A stretch of DNA of 64,000 nt, from positions 2,976,001 through 3,040,000 of the forward strand of contig NZ_JAPEVI010000003.1 in NCBI RefSeq assembly GCF_026240905.1. Reading direction: 5' to 3'. This stretch comes from Roseibium salinum. Its GTDB lineage: Bacteria > Pseudomonadota > Alphaproteobacteria > Rhizobiales > Stappiaceae. The notes under the pieces are model-generated. The model saw only the letters and a list, made by a program, of their open reading frames with translations, was not told the origin of the DNA and made no database searches. The position numbers and the translations under genes were made by a program. Positions 26,501 through 34,498 of this stretch are shown here, piece by piece. The first letter of the stretch is position 1; each line of letters begins with the position of its first letter.

Positions 26501-26907
26501 AGACCCGGCGCGTCACCGTCTGCGGCCTGGTCATCACCCGCCAGCGCCCGGGCACGGCCTCCGGCGTCATCTTCCTGACGCTGGAGGACGAGACCGGCGT
26601 CAGCAACGTGGTCGTGTGGCGGAAAATGTACGAAAAACACCGCGGCGCCGTCATCGGCGGGCGGCTTTTAAAGGTCACCGGCCGGCTGGAGCGGGAGGGC
26701 ATCGTCGTGCACCTGATCGCCGAAGATATCGAGGACTGCTCCCACACCCTCACCCTCCTCGGTCATCCGGACGACAGCGCCCTCGGCCAGATGGCGCCCA
26801 AGGCGGACGACATGCCGCAACACCTCAGGCCGAAATCACCGGGCCCGCGCGTCCATCATCCCCGCGAGCAGGCGAAGAAGCTGTTTCCGAGCCGGGATTT
26901 CCATTGA
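23530..26907 (+). CDS. dnaE2: Error-prone DNA polymerase III alpha subunit DnaE2
   Basis: 1125 residues. N-terminal PHP domain (ELCVTSNFSFLRGASHPEEL, where the metal-binding His pattern is degenerate as is usual in DnaE2), followed by the C-family polymerase palm. Catalytic aspartates are in PPDIDVDFEHER near residues 427-437 and in LKVDLLSLGML near 575. After the thumb and fingers (FQVESRAQMNFLPRMRP) come the helix-hairpin-helix region and a C-terminal OB fold (VTVCGLVITRQRPGTASGV). It synthesises past lesions together with ImuA/ImuB. About 26 residues around positions 78-103 (SQTDPSSRETTCGPPLARP) look like a lineage-specific insertion in the PHP domain. Confidence 0.93.
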   Translation: MTPALCPDEEPPRYAELCVTSNFSFLRGASHPEELMTRAASLGLEAVAITDRNSLAGVVRAYSALKEMKRMAAEEGIAVRSQSQTDPSSRETTCGPPLARPQGLKLPRLIVGARLCLTDSPAHWVALPTDRAAYERLSRLLTKGKRRAEKGACRLEFADLLEACKGLVLIALPQVLSARDGICEAAKDHIRRLRQEAPGHVFLGAAPRYDGSDQAWFRTCAQAAHSLAAPMVAVGDVLMHRADRRRLADVLTCIREGCTIDAIGTRALPNGERRLKSANDMARLYRHHPAALRRSLDIATRCSFDLSELSYEYPDEISDGIGPQERLERLTREGLDSRYPHGVPEKVQKMAEKELALIAKLNFAAYFLTVHDIITFARGEGILCQGRGSAANSIICYALRITDVGPDVITMVSERFISEHRGEPPDIDVDFEHERREEVIQHIYEKYGRERAGLCATVIHFRTRAAIREVGKVMGLNADVTAALSGQIWGSSGKGPEDARVKELGLDLSSPRVAQTVALIREIIGFPRHLSQHVGGFVITQGRLDALCPIENAAMENRTVIEWDKDDIDALGILKVDLLSLGMLTCIRKCFQLIDSHHGRALTLPSVPQEDKPTYDMLCKADAVGVFQVESRAQMNFLPRMRPRKFYDLVIEVAIVRPGPIQGGMVHPYINRRQGKEPVTYPSRELEEVLGKTLGVPLFQEQAMQIAVVAAGFTPSEADKLRRSMATFRRMGTISQLKDKFLAGMLERGYEREFAESCFGQIEGFGEYGFPESHAAAFAMLAYVSAYLKCHFPAEFACALLNSQPMGFYAPAQIVRDVREHRVEVRPICVNASSWDNTLERRSDGALALRLGFRQVKGMRQEDADWISAARGNGYPDPESLWLRTGVPPATLVRLAEADAFAGMGLSRRAALWQVKTIRSPKPLPLFNDPIDGEAVFEPEVHLPAMHLGQEVVEDYISTRLTLRAHPMELLRPHIPGLTPHDQLPRLPDRQTRRVTVCGLVITRQRPGTASGVIFLTLEDETGVSNVVVWRKMYEKHRGAVIGGRLLKVTGRLEREGIVVHLIAEDIEDCSHTLTLLGHPDDSALGQMAPKADDMPQHLRPKSPGPRVHHPREQAKKLFPSRDFH

Positions 26908-26933
26908 GGCCCAGGCAGGGAGCCCCGACAGGG

Positions 26934-28013
26934 TTAATCCGGGAACGGCCAGGGATCGGCGGACGGGTCCGCCTGGCTGCCGAAACCGTCCGGCGGCGCG
27001 ATGCTGCCGTCGGAGCGGGCGGCCACCAGCCATTTGAACCCGTCGGCATCGAACTTCACGTCCACATCCGCATCGAGCGCCGCCGCCACCATGTCGACGA
27101 TGACGACATGTCCGAAGCCCTTCCGGCTCGGCGGCGAGACGCCGGACAGCCCGCTTTCCACCCAACTGAGCGTGAACCCGGGAGCCGAAGATGCCGGATG
27201 GCGCTGCCAGGTGAGATCCACCCGGCCCGTCTCGACGGCCAGGGCGCCGTATTTCAGGCTGTTCGTCGACAGTTCGTGCAGCGCCATGCCCAGGGTTTGC
27301 GCCGCCGACGCCGGTATCCAGAGCCTGGGTCCCTCCAGGATGATGCGCACGCCGATCAGGTCCCTGATATAGGCCAGCTGCGCCCGCACGAGGTCGTCGA
27401 ACGCAACCCCCTTCCAGTCGTTGCGAACCAGGATATCGTTGTTGGCCGCCAGGCCGCGCAGCCGGTCGTCGAAAGCGCGCGAGAACTCCTCGGGCGTGAC
27501 ATGGCGGGCCGTCTGGCGCGCCACCGCCTGGACGATCGACAGAATGTTCTTGGTGCGGTGGTTGAGCTCGCCCATCAGGATGCGCATGCGCTCCTCGGCG
27601 AACAGCTTTTCGGTGATGTCGATATTGACCCCGGACATGCCCAGGAACCTTTGCCGGCGATCGAAGCGGGGCCTCGCCTGCGTGAGCAGCGTCCGGTACA
27701 CACCGTCGGCGCGCCGGTAGCGCGCCTCGACGGTGAAGGGAACCTGTTCCGCCATCGCCTTTGCGAAGGGGCCGCGAAGCTTTTCCAGATCGTCCGGATG
27801 GACGGTCGAGCCCCAGTCGAATGTCGACAGGTCCTCCGGATCGACGCCCCAGAAATCCCGCAGCGCCTGGTTGAGGAAGACGCATTTGCCGTTCTCGTCC
27901 CCCATCCACAGCATGGCGGGGGACTCCTCGGCAACCGCGCGGCAAAGTTCCTCGCGCGTTTCGAGATCGTTGATTATCGCCCGGGCGTCCGGACAATCTT
28001 CCAGTGTTTCCAT
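26934..28013 (-). CDS. PAS-domain sensor histidine kinase, HWE family
   Basis: 359 residues, no membrane segment. Residues about 22-140 form a PAS domain (ESPAMLWMGDENGKCVFLNQ ... GVNIDITEKLFAEERM). The kinase part has the HWE-type H box MGELNHRTKN with phospho-accepting His152, and the N box ALHELSTNSLKYGAL with His246, Glu247 and Asn251; the FGHVVIVDMV segment replaces a classical G box. HWE kinases in this lineage often feed the general stress response or light/redox signalling. No response regulator gene adjoins it, so it is an orphan here. The PAS domain lacks the Cys motif of LOV sensors. Confidence 0.9.
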   Translation of the reverse strand: METLEDCPDARAIINDLETREELCRAVAEESPAMLWMGDENGKCVFLNQALRDFWGVDPEDLSTFDWGSTVHPDDLEKLRGPFAKAMAEQVPFTVEARYRRADGVYRTLLTQARPRFDRRQRFLGMSGVNIDITEKLFAEERMRILMGELNHRTKNILSIVQAVARQTARHVTPEEFSRAFDDRLRGLAANNDILVRNDWKGVAFDDLVRAQLAYIRDLIGVRIILEGPRLWIPASAAQTLGMALHELSTNSLKYGALAVETGRVDLTWQRHPASSAPGFTLSWVESGLSGVSPPSRKGFGHVVIVDMVAAALDADVDVKFDADGFKWLVAARSDGSIAPPDGFGSQADPSADPWPFPD

Positions 28014-28374
28014 CTGCCGTCCCGTTGTGTCCTCAAGTCATTCCCGGCCATCGCTGCCCCCGGACGAAGACCCGGACCCTTGTCTTTCAATACCCCCATC
28101 CGAAGCGCCCGTCACCCCAATCCGAAGCCCATCCCGTTTCCGGGCCTGCCCTGAAATGACCTCCGAATTCGAGCAGGTAACCGGCACGCTGATGTTTTCG
28201 TTGCGGTTTTCGAACCTGAAAAACGCGCCGATACCTGCCGTCCACCTGACGTGTAATTCAAATTTACCACACCAAAAGAAAGATGCACCTGTCCCGACCT
28301 TGCGCTACATCAACGCCCGGAACCGGCCGCCTGAATAATCTCGCGACACTCATTCGCGAACCAGGAGAGACAGA
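28014..28374. other. Divergent intergenic region
   Basis: 361 bases between the HWE kinase and the CMD gene, reading away from each other. AT-richer near 28250, where promoters are likely. No gene, repeat or clear operator was recognised. Confidence 0.4.
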
Positions 28375-28725
28375 ATGGCCATAACCGACTGGAATTCATT
28401 CGTAGGGCAGACAGACGAGCGCATGGCCGCCCTGCGCAAGGACGCGCCGGATGTCGCCAAGGCCTTCGGCGCCCTGGCGGGCGCGGCCATCAAGCCGGGC
28501 GCGCTGGATTCCAGGACCAAGGAACTGATCGCCCTGGCCATCGGCATCACCGCGCGCTGCGATGGCTGCCTGGCTTACCATGCCCGCGCCGCTGCCAAAT
28601 ACGGCGCCACCCGCGAGGAAGTCCTCGAGGTGATCGGCGTCGCCATCTACATGGGCGGCGGCCCGTCGATGATCTACGGGGCAGAGGCGCTGGCGGCGTT
28701 TGACGGGCTGTCGCAAGGCGATTGA
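28375..28725 (+). CDS. Carboxymuconolactone decarboxylase (AhpD-like) family protein
   Basis: 116 residues, all-helical. The redox motif CDGCLAYHARAA provides Cys62, Cys65 and His69 as in AhpD, pointing to a thiol-disulfide or alkylhydroperoxidase activity rather than true decarboxylation. ATG 28375 follows AGGAGAGACAGA. It precedes the methanethiol oxidase gene by 173 bp on the same strand, and a shared role in detoxifying H2O2 or thiols released there is conceivable (inference). Confidence 0.88.
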   Translation: MAITDWNSFVGQTDERMAALRKDAPDVAKAFGALAGAAIKPGALDSRTKELIALAIGITARCDGCLAYHARAAAKYGATREEVLEVIGVAIYMGGGPSMIYGAEALAAFDGLSQGD

Positions 28726-28898
28726 GAAGGGGCTTCCGGCGATGGCGACGCCGGCAGCCACGGGAATGCAGGTCAGGCAATGAGTTCGGATCCATTGCGT
28801 GTTATGGTGCCGGCGTTACGCTTCCTGCAGGATGGCACCCAGGAATTCTCTCATCAACGGTCTCACCCAGGATGCGTTGCGAAAACGGGAGGAAGACC

Positions 28899-30299
28899 AT
28901 GACTGTAAGACCTGACCCGACATTCCATGCCTCACCGAAACTGGCCATGCAGGCGCCGGTCGAGACCTTCGCCTACGTGTTGCTGCTCAGTCCCGATTTC
29001 TCGCAGCCCGACGGTGTCGGCGTCGTCGACGTCAATCCCACGTCGGCGGACTACGGCAAGATCGTGCACAAGGTGATGATGCCGAACAAGGGCGATGAAT
29101 TTCATCATTTCGGATGGAATGCCTGTTCGTCGGCGCTCTCGCCCCTCACGGGCCACGCCTTTCTCGAGCGGCGCTATCTCATCGTTCCGGGAATACGCTC
29201 GTCGCGCATCTACATAATCGACACCAAGCCGCACCCGAGCGAGGCCAAGATCCACAAGATCATCGAGCCGGAAGAAGTCTTCGCCAAGACCGGCTATTCC
29301 CGGCCGCACACCATCCATTGCGGCCCGGAGGGGATCTACGTCTCCACGCTCGGCGGCGGCGGCAAGGACGGCACGGAGGGCGCGCCCGGCATCTTCATCA
29401 TGGATTGCGAGACGTTCGAGGTCATCGGACGCTATGAAATCGACCGCGGCTCCCAGGACAAGCAATACGATTTCTGGTGGAACCTGCCGCGCGACTACAT
29501 GGTGTCCAGCGAATGGGCGCTGCCGCCGCAATTCGAGAACGGCCTCGTGCCGGAAGACCTGTTGTCGAACAAATACGGGCACCGCCTGCATTTCTGGAAC
29601 CTGCGCGAGCGCCGCAACGTCCAGACGATCGATCTGGGCGAAAACCACCAGATGGCCCTCGAGGTCCGGCCGGCCCATGACCCGGTGAAGGAATACGGCT
29701 TCGTCGGCGTCGTGGTGGACACCACAAACCTGGAAGGCTCGATCTGGACCTGGTGGCGCGAGGACGGCAAGTTCCACTGCAAGAAGACGGCGACGATCCC
29801 GCCGGAGGCCGCCGCCAAGGACGACCTGCCGCCCCTGCTGCAGGGCTTCGAGGCGGTTCCGCCGCTGATCACCGATATCGACCTGTCGCTCGACGACCGG
29901 TTCCTCTACGTCTCCTGCTGGGGCACCGGCGAAATGCGCCAGTATGACGTGAGCGACCCGATGAACCCGGTGCTGGCCGGCTCGATCCATATCGGCGGCA
30001 TCACGCGCAGGACCGGCCATCCGGGCGGCGGCACCTACAGGGGCGGCCCGCAGATGGTGGAGATCAGCCGCGACGGCAAGCGCGTCTACTGGACCAACTC
30101 GCTCTATTCGACCTGGGACGACCAGTTCTATCCGGACGGCGTGCCGGCGGCCATGGTGAAGGCCGATGTCGGCGAGGACGGGTCCTTCGCGCTGGACAAG
30201 GATTTCTTCGTGGAATTTCCGGACGGCTACCGCTCGCACCAGATCCGGCTGGAGGGCGGTGACTGCTCGACGGATTCCTTCTGCTATCCGTCCGTCTGA
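28899..30299 (+). CDS. mtoX: Methanethiol oxidase, selenium-binding protein 56 (SBP56) family
   Basis: 466 residues from ATG 28899 (GGAGGAAG just upstream); the longer frame from 28722 is not conserved. Family hallmarks include DEFHHFGWNACSSAL, YLIVPGIRSSRIYIIDTKP, KTGYSRPHTIHCGPEGIYVS and TDIDLSLDDRFLYVSCWGTG, containing the His residues that bind copper in bacterial MtoX. The reaction is methanethiol + O2 + H2O to formaldehyde + H2S + H2O2. No signal peptide was seen, although bacterial MtoX can be periplasmic. It is followed after 2 bp by a membrane protein. Confidence 0.85.
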   Translation: MTVRPDPTFHASPKLAMQAPVETFAYVLLLSPDFSQPDGVGVVDVNPTSADYGKIVHKVMMPNKGDEFHHFGWNACSSALSPLTGHAFLERRYLIVPGIRSSRIYIIDTKPHPSEAKIHKIIEPEEVFAKTGYSRPHTIHCGPEGIYVSTLGGGGKDGTEGAPGIFIMDCETFEVIGRYEIDRGSQDKQYDFWWNLPRDYMVSSEWALPPQFENGLVPEDLLSNKYGHRLHFWNLRERRNVQTIDLGENHQMALEVRPAHDPVKEYGFVGVVVDTTNLEGSIWTWWREDGKFHCKKTATIPPEAAAKDDLPPLLQGFEAVPPLITDIDLSLDDRFLYVSCWGTGEMRQYDVSDPMNPVLAGSIHIGGITRRTGHPGGGTYRGGPQMVEISRDGKRVYWTNSLYSTWDDQFYPDGVPAAMVKADVGEDGSFALDKDFFVEFPDGYRSHQIRLEGGDCSTDSFCYPSV

Positions 30300-30301
30300 C
30301 C

Positions 30302-30961
30302 TTGGAACCCGGCTGGACGACGGCGGGCCTTTGGACCGCCGTCCTTGCAAGCGGCATCTATCATGGCATCAACCCGGGCATGGGATGGCCGCTGGCCGTT
30401 TCCGCCGGGTTGATGGGCAGGGGGCGCCGGGATCTCGCCCTCGCCCTCGGCCCGCTCGCCATCGGCCATTTCCTGGCCATGGCGGGCGTGCTGATGCCCT
30501 TTGCCGTGCTGACCCTGCTGGTCGACTGGGAACGCCCGATCCGCCTCGGCGCCGGAGTGCTGGTGACCGTCGCCGGCCTCGTCCTCCTCGTCCGGCGGCG
30601 GCACCCGCGTTTCATCGCCCGGATCCCGCCCACACGGCTGGTCTTCTGGTCCTTCGCCGTCGCCGTCGCCCATGGCGCCGGGCTGATGCTGGTGCCCATC
30701 TATCTGGGCCTGTGCAGCACGCAGGACACCGGCCACCAGGCCGCGTCGATCCTGATGGCAACCGGCTTCACCACCGCCCTCACCGTCTCCGCCGCCCACA
30801 CCCTGGCCATGATCGCCAGCGGCGGCCTCGCCGCCCTCGCCGTGCACGAATGGCTCGGCCTGCGGTTCATTTCCAGGAGCTGGTTTAATCTGGATGTGGT
30901 GTGGGCGGGGAGTTTGGTGCTGGTCGGGGTGGTGAGTGTGGGGTCGGTGGTGGTTGGGTAG
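30302..30961 (+). CDS. Polytopic membrane protein linked to methanethiol oxidase
   Basis: 219 residues from TTG 30302 with six predicted membrane helices. Conserved polar spots sit in two symmetry-related loops: SGIYHGINPGMGWPLAVSAG and VAHGAGLMLVPIYLGL, plus SAAHTLAMIASGG, suggesting a His-rich metal or small-molecule path. The gene starts two bases after mtoX ends, so it is certainly co-transcribed and probably translationally coupled. I do not recognise a characterised family. Part of its 3' end is duplicated at 31429-31570. Confidence 0.75.
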   Translation: MEPGWTTAGLWTAVLASGIYHGINPGMGWPLAVSAGLMGRGRRDLALALGPLAIGHFLAMAGVLMPFAVLTLLVDWERPIRLGAGVLVTVAGLVLLVRRRHPRFIARIPPTRLVFWSFAVAVAHGAGLMLVPIYLGLCSTQDTGHQAASILMATGFTTALTVSAAHTLAMIASGGLAALAVHEWLGLRFISRSWFNLDVVWAGSLVLVGVVSVGSVVVG

Positions 30962-31098
30962 GGGGTGGCGGAACATGCCTCATCGAGGTGAAGAAGGTGT
31001 ATTCCTCACGGGGATTTTCATTGAGAAATTGCAGATGTAAGAAAGAGGTGCTTGGCGTTGTGCGCCCGTGTCGAGACGCACTTCAAGAGGGGGAAAGC

Positions 31099-31461
31099 GT
31101 GTTCGGGCTATTTTCACGAAAAAAGAATATCGTCGATGACGATCAGGAGGACTGGATCCTTCAACAGTCCGCATGGCTGGATGAGCATATCGGTTTTCCG
31201 AACAAGCCAGTCCCGCTGATCACCCCGACCGAGCATTTTTTCTCACGTCCGCCGCCAACGGGGCATGAACGCGCGCTCCACGTATTCAACGAAGTAAAGC
31301 AGCTCATGGGGCTTCAGGAATGGCCGTGTGACGTAAAAGCTCAGGAAGACGACATCAATCCGCGCGTCAGTGACCTGGCAATCGTACAGAACCCGCCGCT
31401 GAGCCCGTCGGACGTCCACCGGGGAACGGCGATGATACCGGTTCAACACCGCCCTCACTGA
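31099..31461 (+). CDS. Hypothetical protein, probably 3'-truncated
   Basis: 120 residues from GTG 31099, preceded by GAGGGGGAAA. A short N-terminal FGLFSRKKN is followed by an acidic helix (DDDQEDWILQQSAWLDEHIG), then LITPTEHFFSRPPPTGHERA and a helical segment ending near DLAIVQN. The last codons (about 31429 onward) are not unique: they match the out-of-frame duplicate of the upstream membrane gene, so the natural C-terminus appears lost. No family recognised; the sequence looks cytosolic. Confidence 0.55.
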   Translation: MFGLFSRKKNIVDDDQEDWILQQSAWLDEHIGFPNKPVPLITPTEHFFSRPPPTGHERALHVFNEVKQLMGLQEWPCDVKAQEDDINPRVSDLAIVQNPPLSPSDVHRGTAMIPVQHRPH

Positions 31462-31570
31462 CCCACTCCGTGACCACGATCGCCAGCGGCGGCCGCCGCC
31501 CTTGCCGTGCACGAATGGCCAGCCTGCGGTTCATTTCCAAGAGTTGGTTTAATATGGAAACGGTTTGGAT
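31429..31570 (+). repeat. Partial duplicate of the 3' part of the mtoX-linked membrane gene
   Basis: Sequence here matches 30755-30906 with scattered substitutions and small deletions, for example GATCGCCAGCGGCGGC, then CGTGCACGAATGGC, CCTGCGGTTCATTTCCA and TGGTTTAAT. Frame is not kept. The duplicate marks the left edge of the AT-rich island. The following stretch to 31829 holds no gene. Confidence 0.8.
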
Positions 31571-31829
31571 GACAAAGATGAGACGCTGAGGGGGTATCTG
31601 GTGTGAGTACCGACTGGTACACGCAGGATCAAAATGTATCTCCAAAACAACGGAGAAATGAGCAAGAAGCATCAGAAGCACTCCGACAGCTTTGAAGCAC
31701 TCCATATCAGCTATAGAAATGTAGAAATCACTTGCAACACTAGGCTTTTGTGACAGTATATCATGACGAGAGAATCATTTATTTAGATCTGACGGAATTA
31801 CAATAAGCAGCTTATTTCTTGGGTGAACC

Positions 31830-32423
31830 ATGATTAAGTTTTCTCTGACCACCTTCATAAAAATCTGTCTTCTCGACACGGGAGGGAGAATCGCTGAACT
31901 TCAGAAGAGACTTTCAGGAAGTGGCGGCTACGACTACTAAAAACCCCTCCAGAATGCTGTTCGCCTTCACTGCAACGGCAAGAGCGATTTAGCGCTTGAG
32001 GTTCTGAAGAGACCAACCAACGAAGCCGAACGAAAATACAACCGGCAAGCTTATGACGGATTTCGCGCTAAATTTGGGACAATAGCTTCCTTGGCAGTGG
32101 TAGATAGTCCGAAGGCCATTCAATTCAAAGAAGCAGGAATTTCTGTAGTAACAGACCCTCTATTCGAATACTTGAAAGCAGGGAATCAAAGCACTTTCTC
32201 TTTATGGCCTACTCAAAAACCCCAGTTAACACAAAAATATGGGGCTGTAGCATGTCACTTGATGAGAACAGCATATGCGAATTCCGCACTTGGTAATCGC
32301 AAATTTTACTTCTTTGATTTGGTTAACAATAAGACCTACTCTGAAAAACAAATAAACAACAATACTAATTTAATCCTGTTATCTGATGTAAATAGCATTG
32401 GGGATTTGATAAAGAAGATCTAA
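31830..32423 (+). pseudogene. Hypothetical protein gene interrupted by one nonsense codon
   Basis: From ATG 31830 the frame reads MIKFSLTTFIKICLLDTGG and onward to residue 36, meets TAA at 31938-31940, and then continues open in the same frame to 32423 (198 codons in all). Both sides look coding: RIAELQKRLSGSGGYDY before the stop, then KPLQNAVRLHCNGKSDLAL after it. One substitution (TAA from TAT or TAC) would restore a 197-residue soluble protein. The distal part may still be translated from GTG 32097 or nearby. Family unknown; AT-rich island gene. Confidence 0.65.
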
Positions 32424-32592
32424 ACCCACTATCATTTTAGAACTATTAAGAATAATCTCTACAACGCCTGAAATTTCATTGCAAAGTAAACGGTAATTGG
32501 CTGTTGCGAAATTTCACCACGTTCGATCTACGCAGGCGTTACGCATATGCTCATCGATCAACTGAAACCTACCTCTACGGATTATTAGATTC

Positions 32593-33477
32593 ATGTCCCT
32601 GTCAGCTATTTTTGCATCCCGCTACCAGCGACGCACTTTCTTGCTACTGTCGATCCTAATTATTGCCTTTGCGTTAGCTACGCTCTGGGCGATTTACTAC
32701 TTTTTACCTGACATCCGCGCATGGAATCTAATCATCAGCCTACTTATCTCAGTAGTTGCGAGCGCCGTATTTGCACTTGTGTCCGCACTATTTATTTCTT
32801 ACTTCTTTGAAGATCCGACTGCGGCTGAATCGAAGGCGGTACTACTACCTCAAGATATTGGCCCGACGCTGCAAAATATGGCGAATAACGCTCACGATTA
32901 CAAAATCTATGTGCGAACGGGTCGGCATTTCCGATCCGAAATACTTCCACTTATAGCAAAAGCAGCAAGAAGAGAGCGTCGACCTGTGAACATTGAAGTT
33001 ATACTTTTAGATTTCCGAGACAACGCGATTTGCGAAAAATATGCTAACTATCGACGATCAGCTTCATTTGACTCCAAACTTTGGAGCAGAAAATATGTTC
33101 AGAAAGAAGTCTTATCCACAATTATTGCGCTTATCCAAACCGCAAACGAAAACACTACTTTCATCAACATCGAATTATATCTCAGTTCGCGCCTTTCTAC
33201 GTTCCGAATTGAAGGCTCCTCACAAGAAATTCTCGTTACTCGCGAAGACCCTAAAGATATTGCTGCGCGCTATCTCTCGTCACACCGCAACCATGCAGCT
33301 TTTGTGACTGAATTCACGTGGATCCGAGATGCTGCTTTATCGACCAACATGGGACGCAGACATTCCTTACCCGCCACCCTGGAGGACTTGTTTAAGGATA
33401 CCCCTACCCCTATCATTGCCGAACTAAAAGACGACGCAGTTAAAGCACTCGAGTCCCCGTCTCCCTATGCCCGCTAA
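32593..33477 (+). CDS. Two-helix membrane protein with large cytosolic domain (island gene)
   Basis: 294 residues. Two membrane helices (about 15-38 and 45-71) are followed by a roughly 220-residue cytosolic alpha/beta domain. Conserved-looking segments are HDYKIYVRTGRHFRSEILPL with RRPVNIEVILLDFRD, a beta-alpha-beta unit recalling the N-lobe of PLD-like folds, but no HxK(x4)D catalytic motif is present. The domain continues with NIELYLSSRLSTFRI. AT-rich codon use contrasts with the host. The last 11 bases overlap the next gene. Topology (two helices plus a sensor/effector domain) resembles effectors of phage-defence modules, but this is only an architectural analogy. Confidence 0.7.
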   Translation: MSLSAIFASRYQRRTFLLLSILIIAFALATLWAIYYFLPDIRAWNLIISLLISVVASAVFALVSALFISYFFEDPTAAESKAVLLPQDIGPTLQNMANNAHDYKIYVRTGRHFRSEILPLIAKAARRERRPVNIEVILLDFRDNAICEKYANYRRSASFDSKLWSRKYVQKEVLSTIIALIQTANENTTFINIELYLSSRLSTFRIEGSSQEILVTREDPKDIAARYLSSHRNHAAFVTEFTWIRDAALSTNMGRRHSLPATLEDLFKDTPTPIIAELKDDAVKALESPSPYAR

Positions 33478-34105
33478 ATTTACTTTACCCCTTTCGATTG
33501 AATATGTTCACACAACCCCAGTGGTTTCTCTCCTTGGTCAAATCAAGAGTTGGCTTATTGACCAGAATCCAAAATGCTTACTTCACCCTCACGGATTCTA
33601 CGTGGTCCGATTACATCAAACTGAAACAGAAGATTGGAGATTTCATCTGTGGCCGGCAGGACCCAAGACAATTACGGGCATGCCCGCCTTTATTCACACA
33701 CACGACCGTCACGTTGAGAGCCGCATTCTAATGGGGGAACTGACCAACATTGACTACGATATAATAACGTCTGAGACGGCAGGAAGGCCGCTTTATAGCG
33801 TAAGATATGAAGGTGACCGCTACATTTCATCGACAGCAAACGTTCTATATAGAACCGCGACACGCGCTGTAGCGCACATCCGCTCGCAAAGGACGTTGCA
33901 AAAGGGAGAAATGTATCGGGTCAAACGTCACATGTATCATGAAGCCGTGGTTTCCGAAGAATTCACAACCGCAACACTGGTGTGTATGCATAGTCAGCTA
34001 CCAGGACCAGTGAGCGTCGTCGGCTGCGATGGATATCCGCCAAACATTGAATTTAAGCGTTCTGAAATTCGGGCGCGTACATTCACTGATCTTCTCACGG
34101 GCTAG
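33467..34105 (+). CDS. Cupin-like putative metal-binding protein (island gene)
   Basis: 212 residues, soluble. The centre shows a cupin-style motif IHTHDRHVESRILMGEL (His77, His79, then Ser-Arg and Gly), and later GEMYRVKRHMYHEAVV with His155, His158 and Glu159, the spacing expected of the two metal-binding motifs of small-molecule dioxygenases and related cupins. No exact family recognised. ATG 33467 overlaps the preceding gene by 11 bp, so the two proteins are made together and likely act together. AT-rich. Confidence 0.65.
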   Translation: MPAKFTLPLSIEYVHTTPVVSLLGQIKSWLIDQNPKCLLHPHGFYVVRLHQTETEDWRFHLWPAGPKTITGMPAFIHTHDRHVESRILMGELTNIDYDIITSETAGRPLYSVRYEGDRYISSTANVLYRTATRAVAHIRSQRTLQKGEMYRVKRHMYHEAVVSEEFTTATLVCMHSQLPGPVSVVGCDGYPPNIEFKRSEIRARTFTDLLTG

Positions 34106-34498
34106 TAAGCTGTTAACGTCGCGCTCGACTTGGATGATCATGAAATGACCAAGCTGGACAGTCAATATACGGTTTACGAGCGTCAATTCTGGTCAACCTA
34201 TCGGCCATCGGAGCCAACGCGGCACTCGCCGTACAATGAGCTTTTTGTTGCACTATTATTCTATGGTACCCGTCGGGATAGCGCCGTTCGGACCATTGCC
34301 AGGTTGCATATTCACAATTTCGGCAACTCTGCTCTGGGTATCTAGACATAATCGATGACCTCCCATCGCGCGCTACAATAGCTCTCGAATTGCAGCACTT
34401 CTGCCTTGATAACACAAGTGTATCTGGCATCTGGATTGTGAATGTTTGAATCTAGGACGCCGTAGCTGGAGGCCCGAGAATCGCCAGAAGTTCTCCCC
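34106..34498. other. Right flank of the island, no convincing gene
   Basis: Short frames exist on both strands (34130-34345 plus, 34113-34430 minus) but neither has a ribosome binding site or conserved-looking composition. AT content falls back to the host level near 34500. Confidence 0.4.

Noticed and set aside
32593..33477. Active phospholipase D nuclease
   Set aside because: The beta-alpha-beta unit recalls PLD folds but no HxK(x4)D motif is present.
34113..34430. Genes on either strand at the right edge of the island
   Set aside because: Two overlapping short frames with neither start signals nor recognisable composition.
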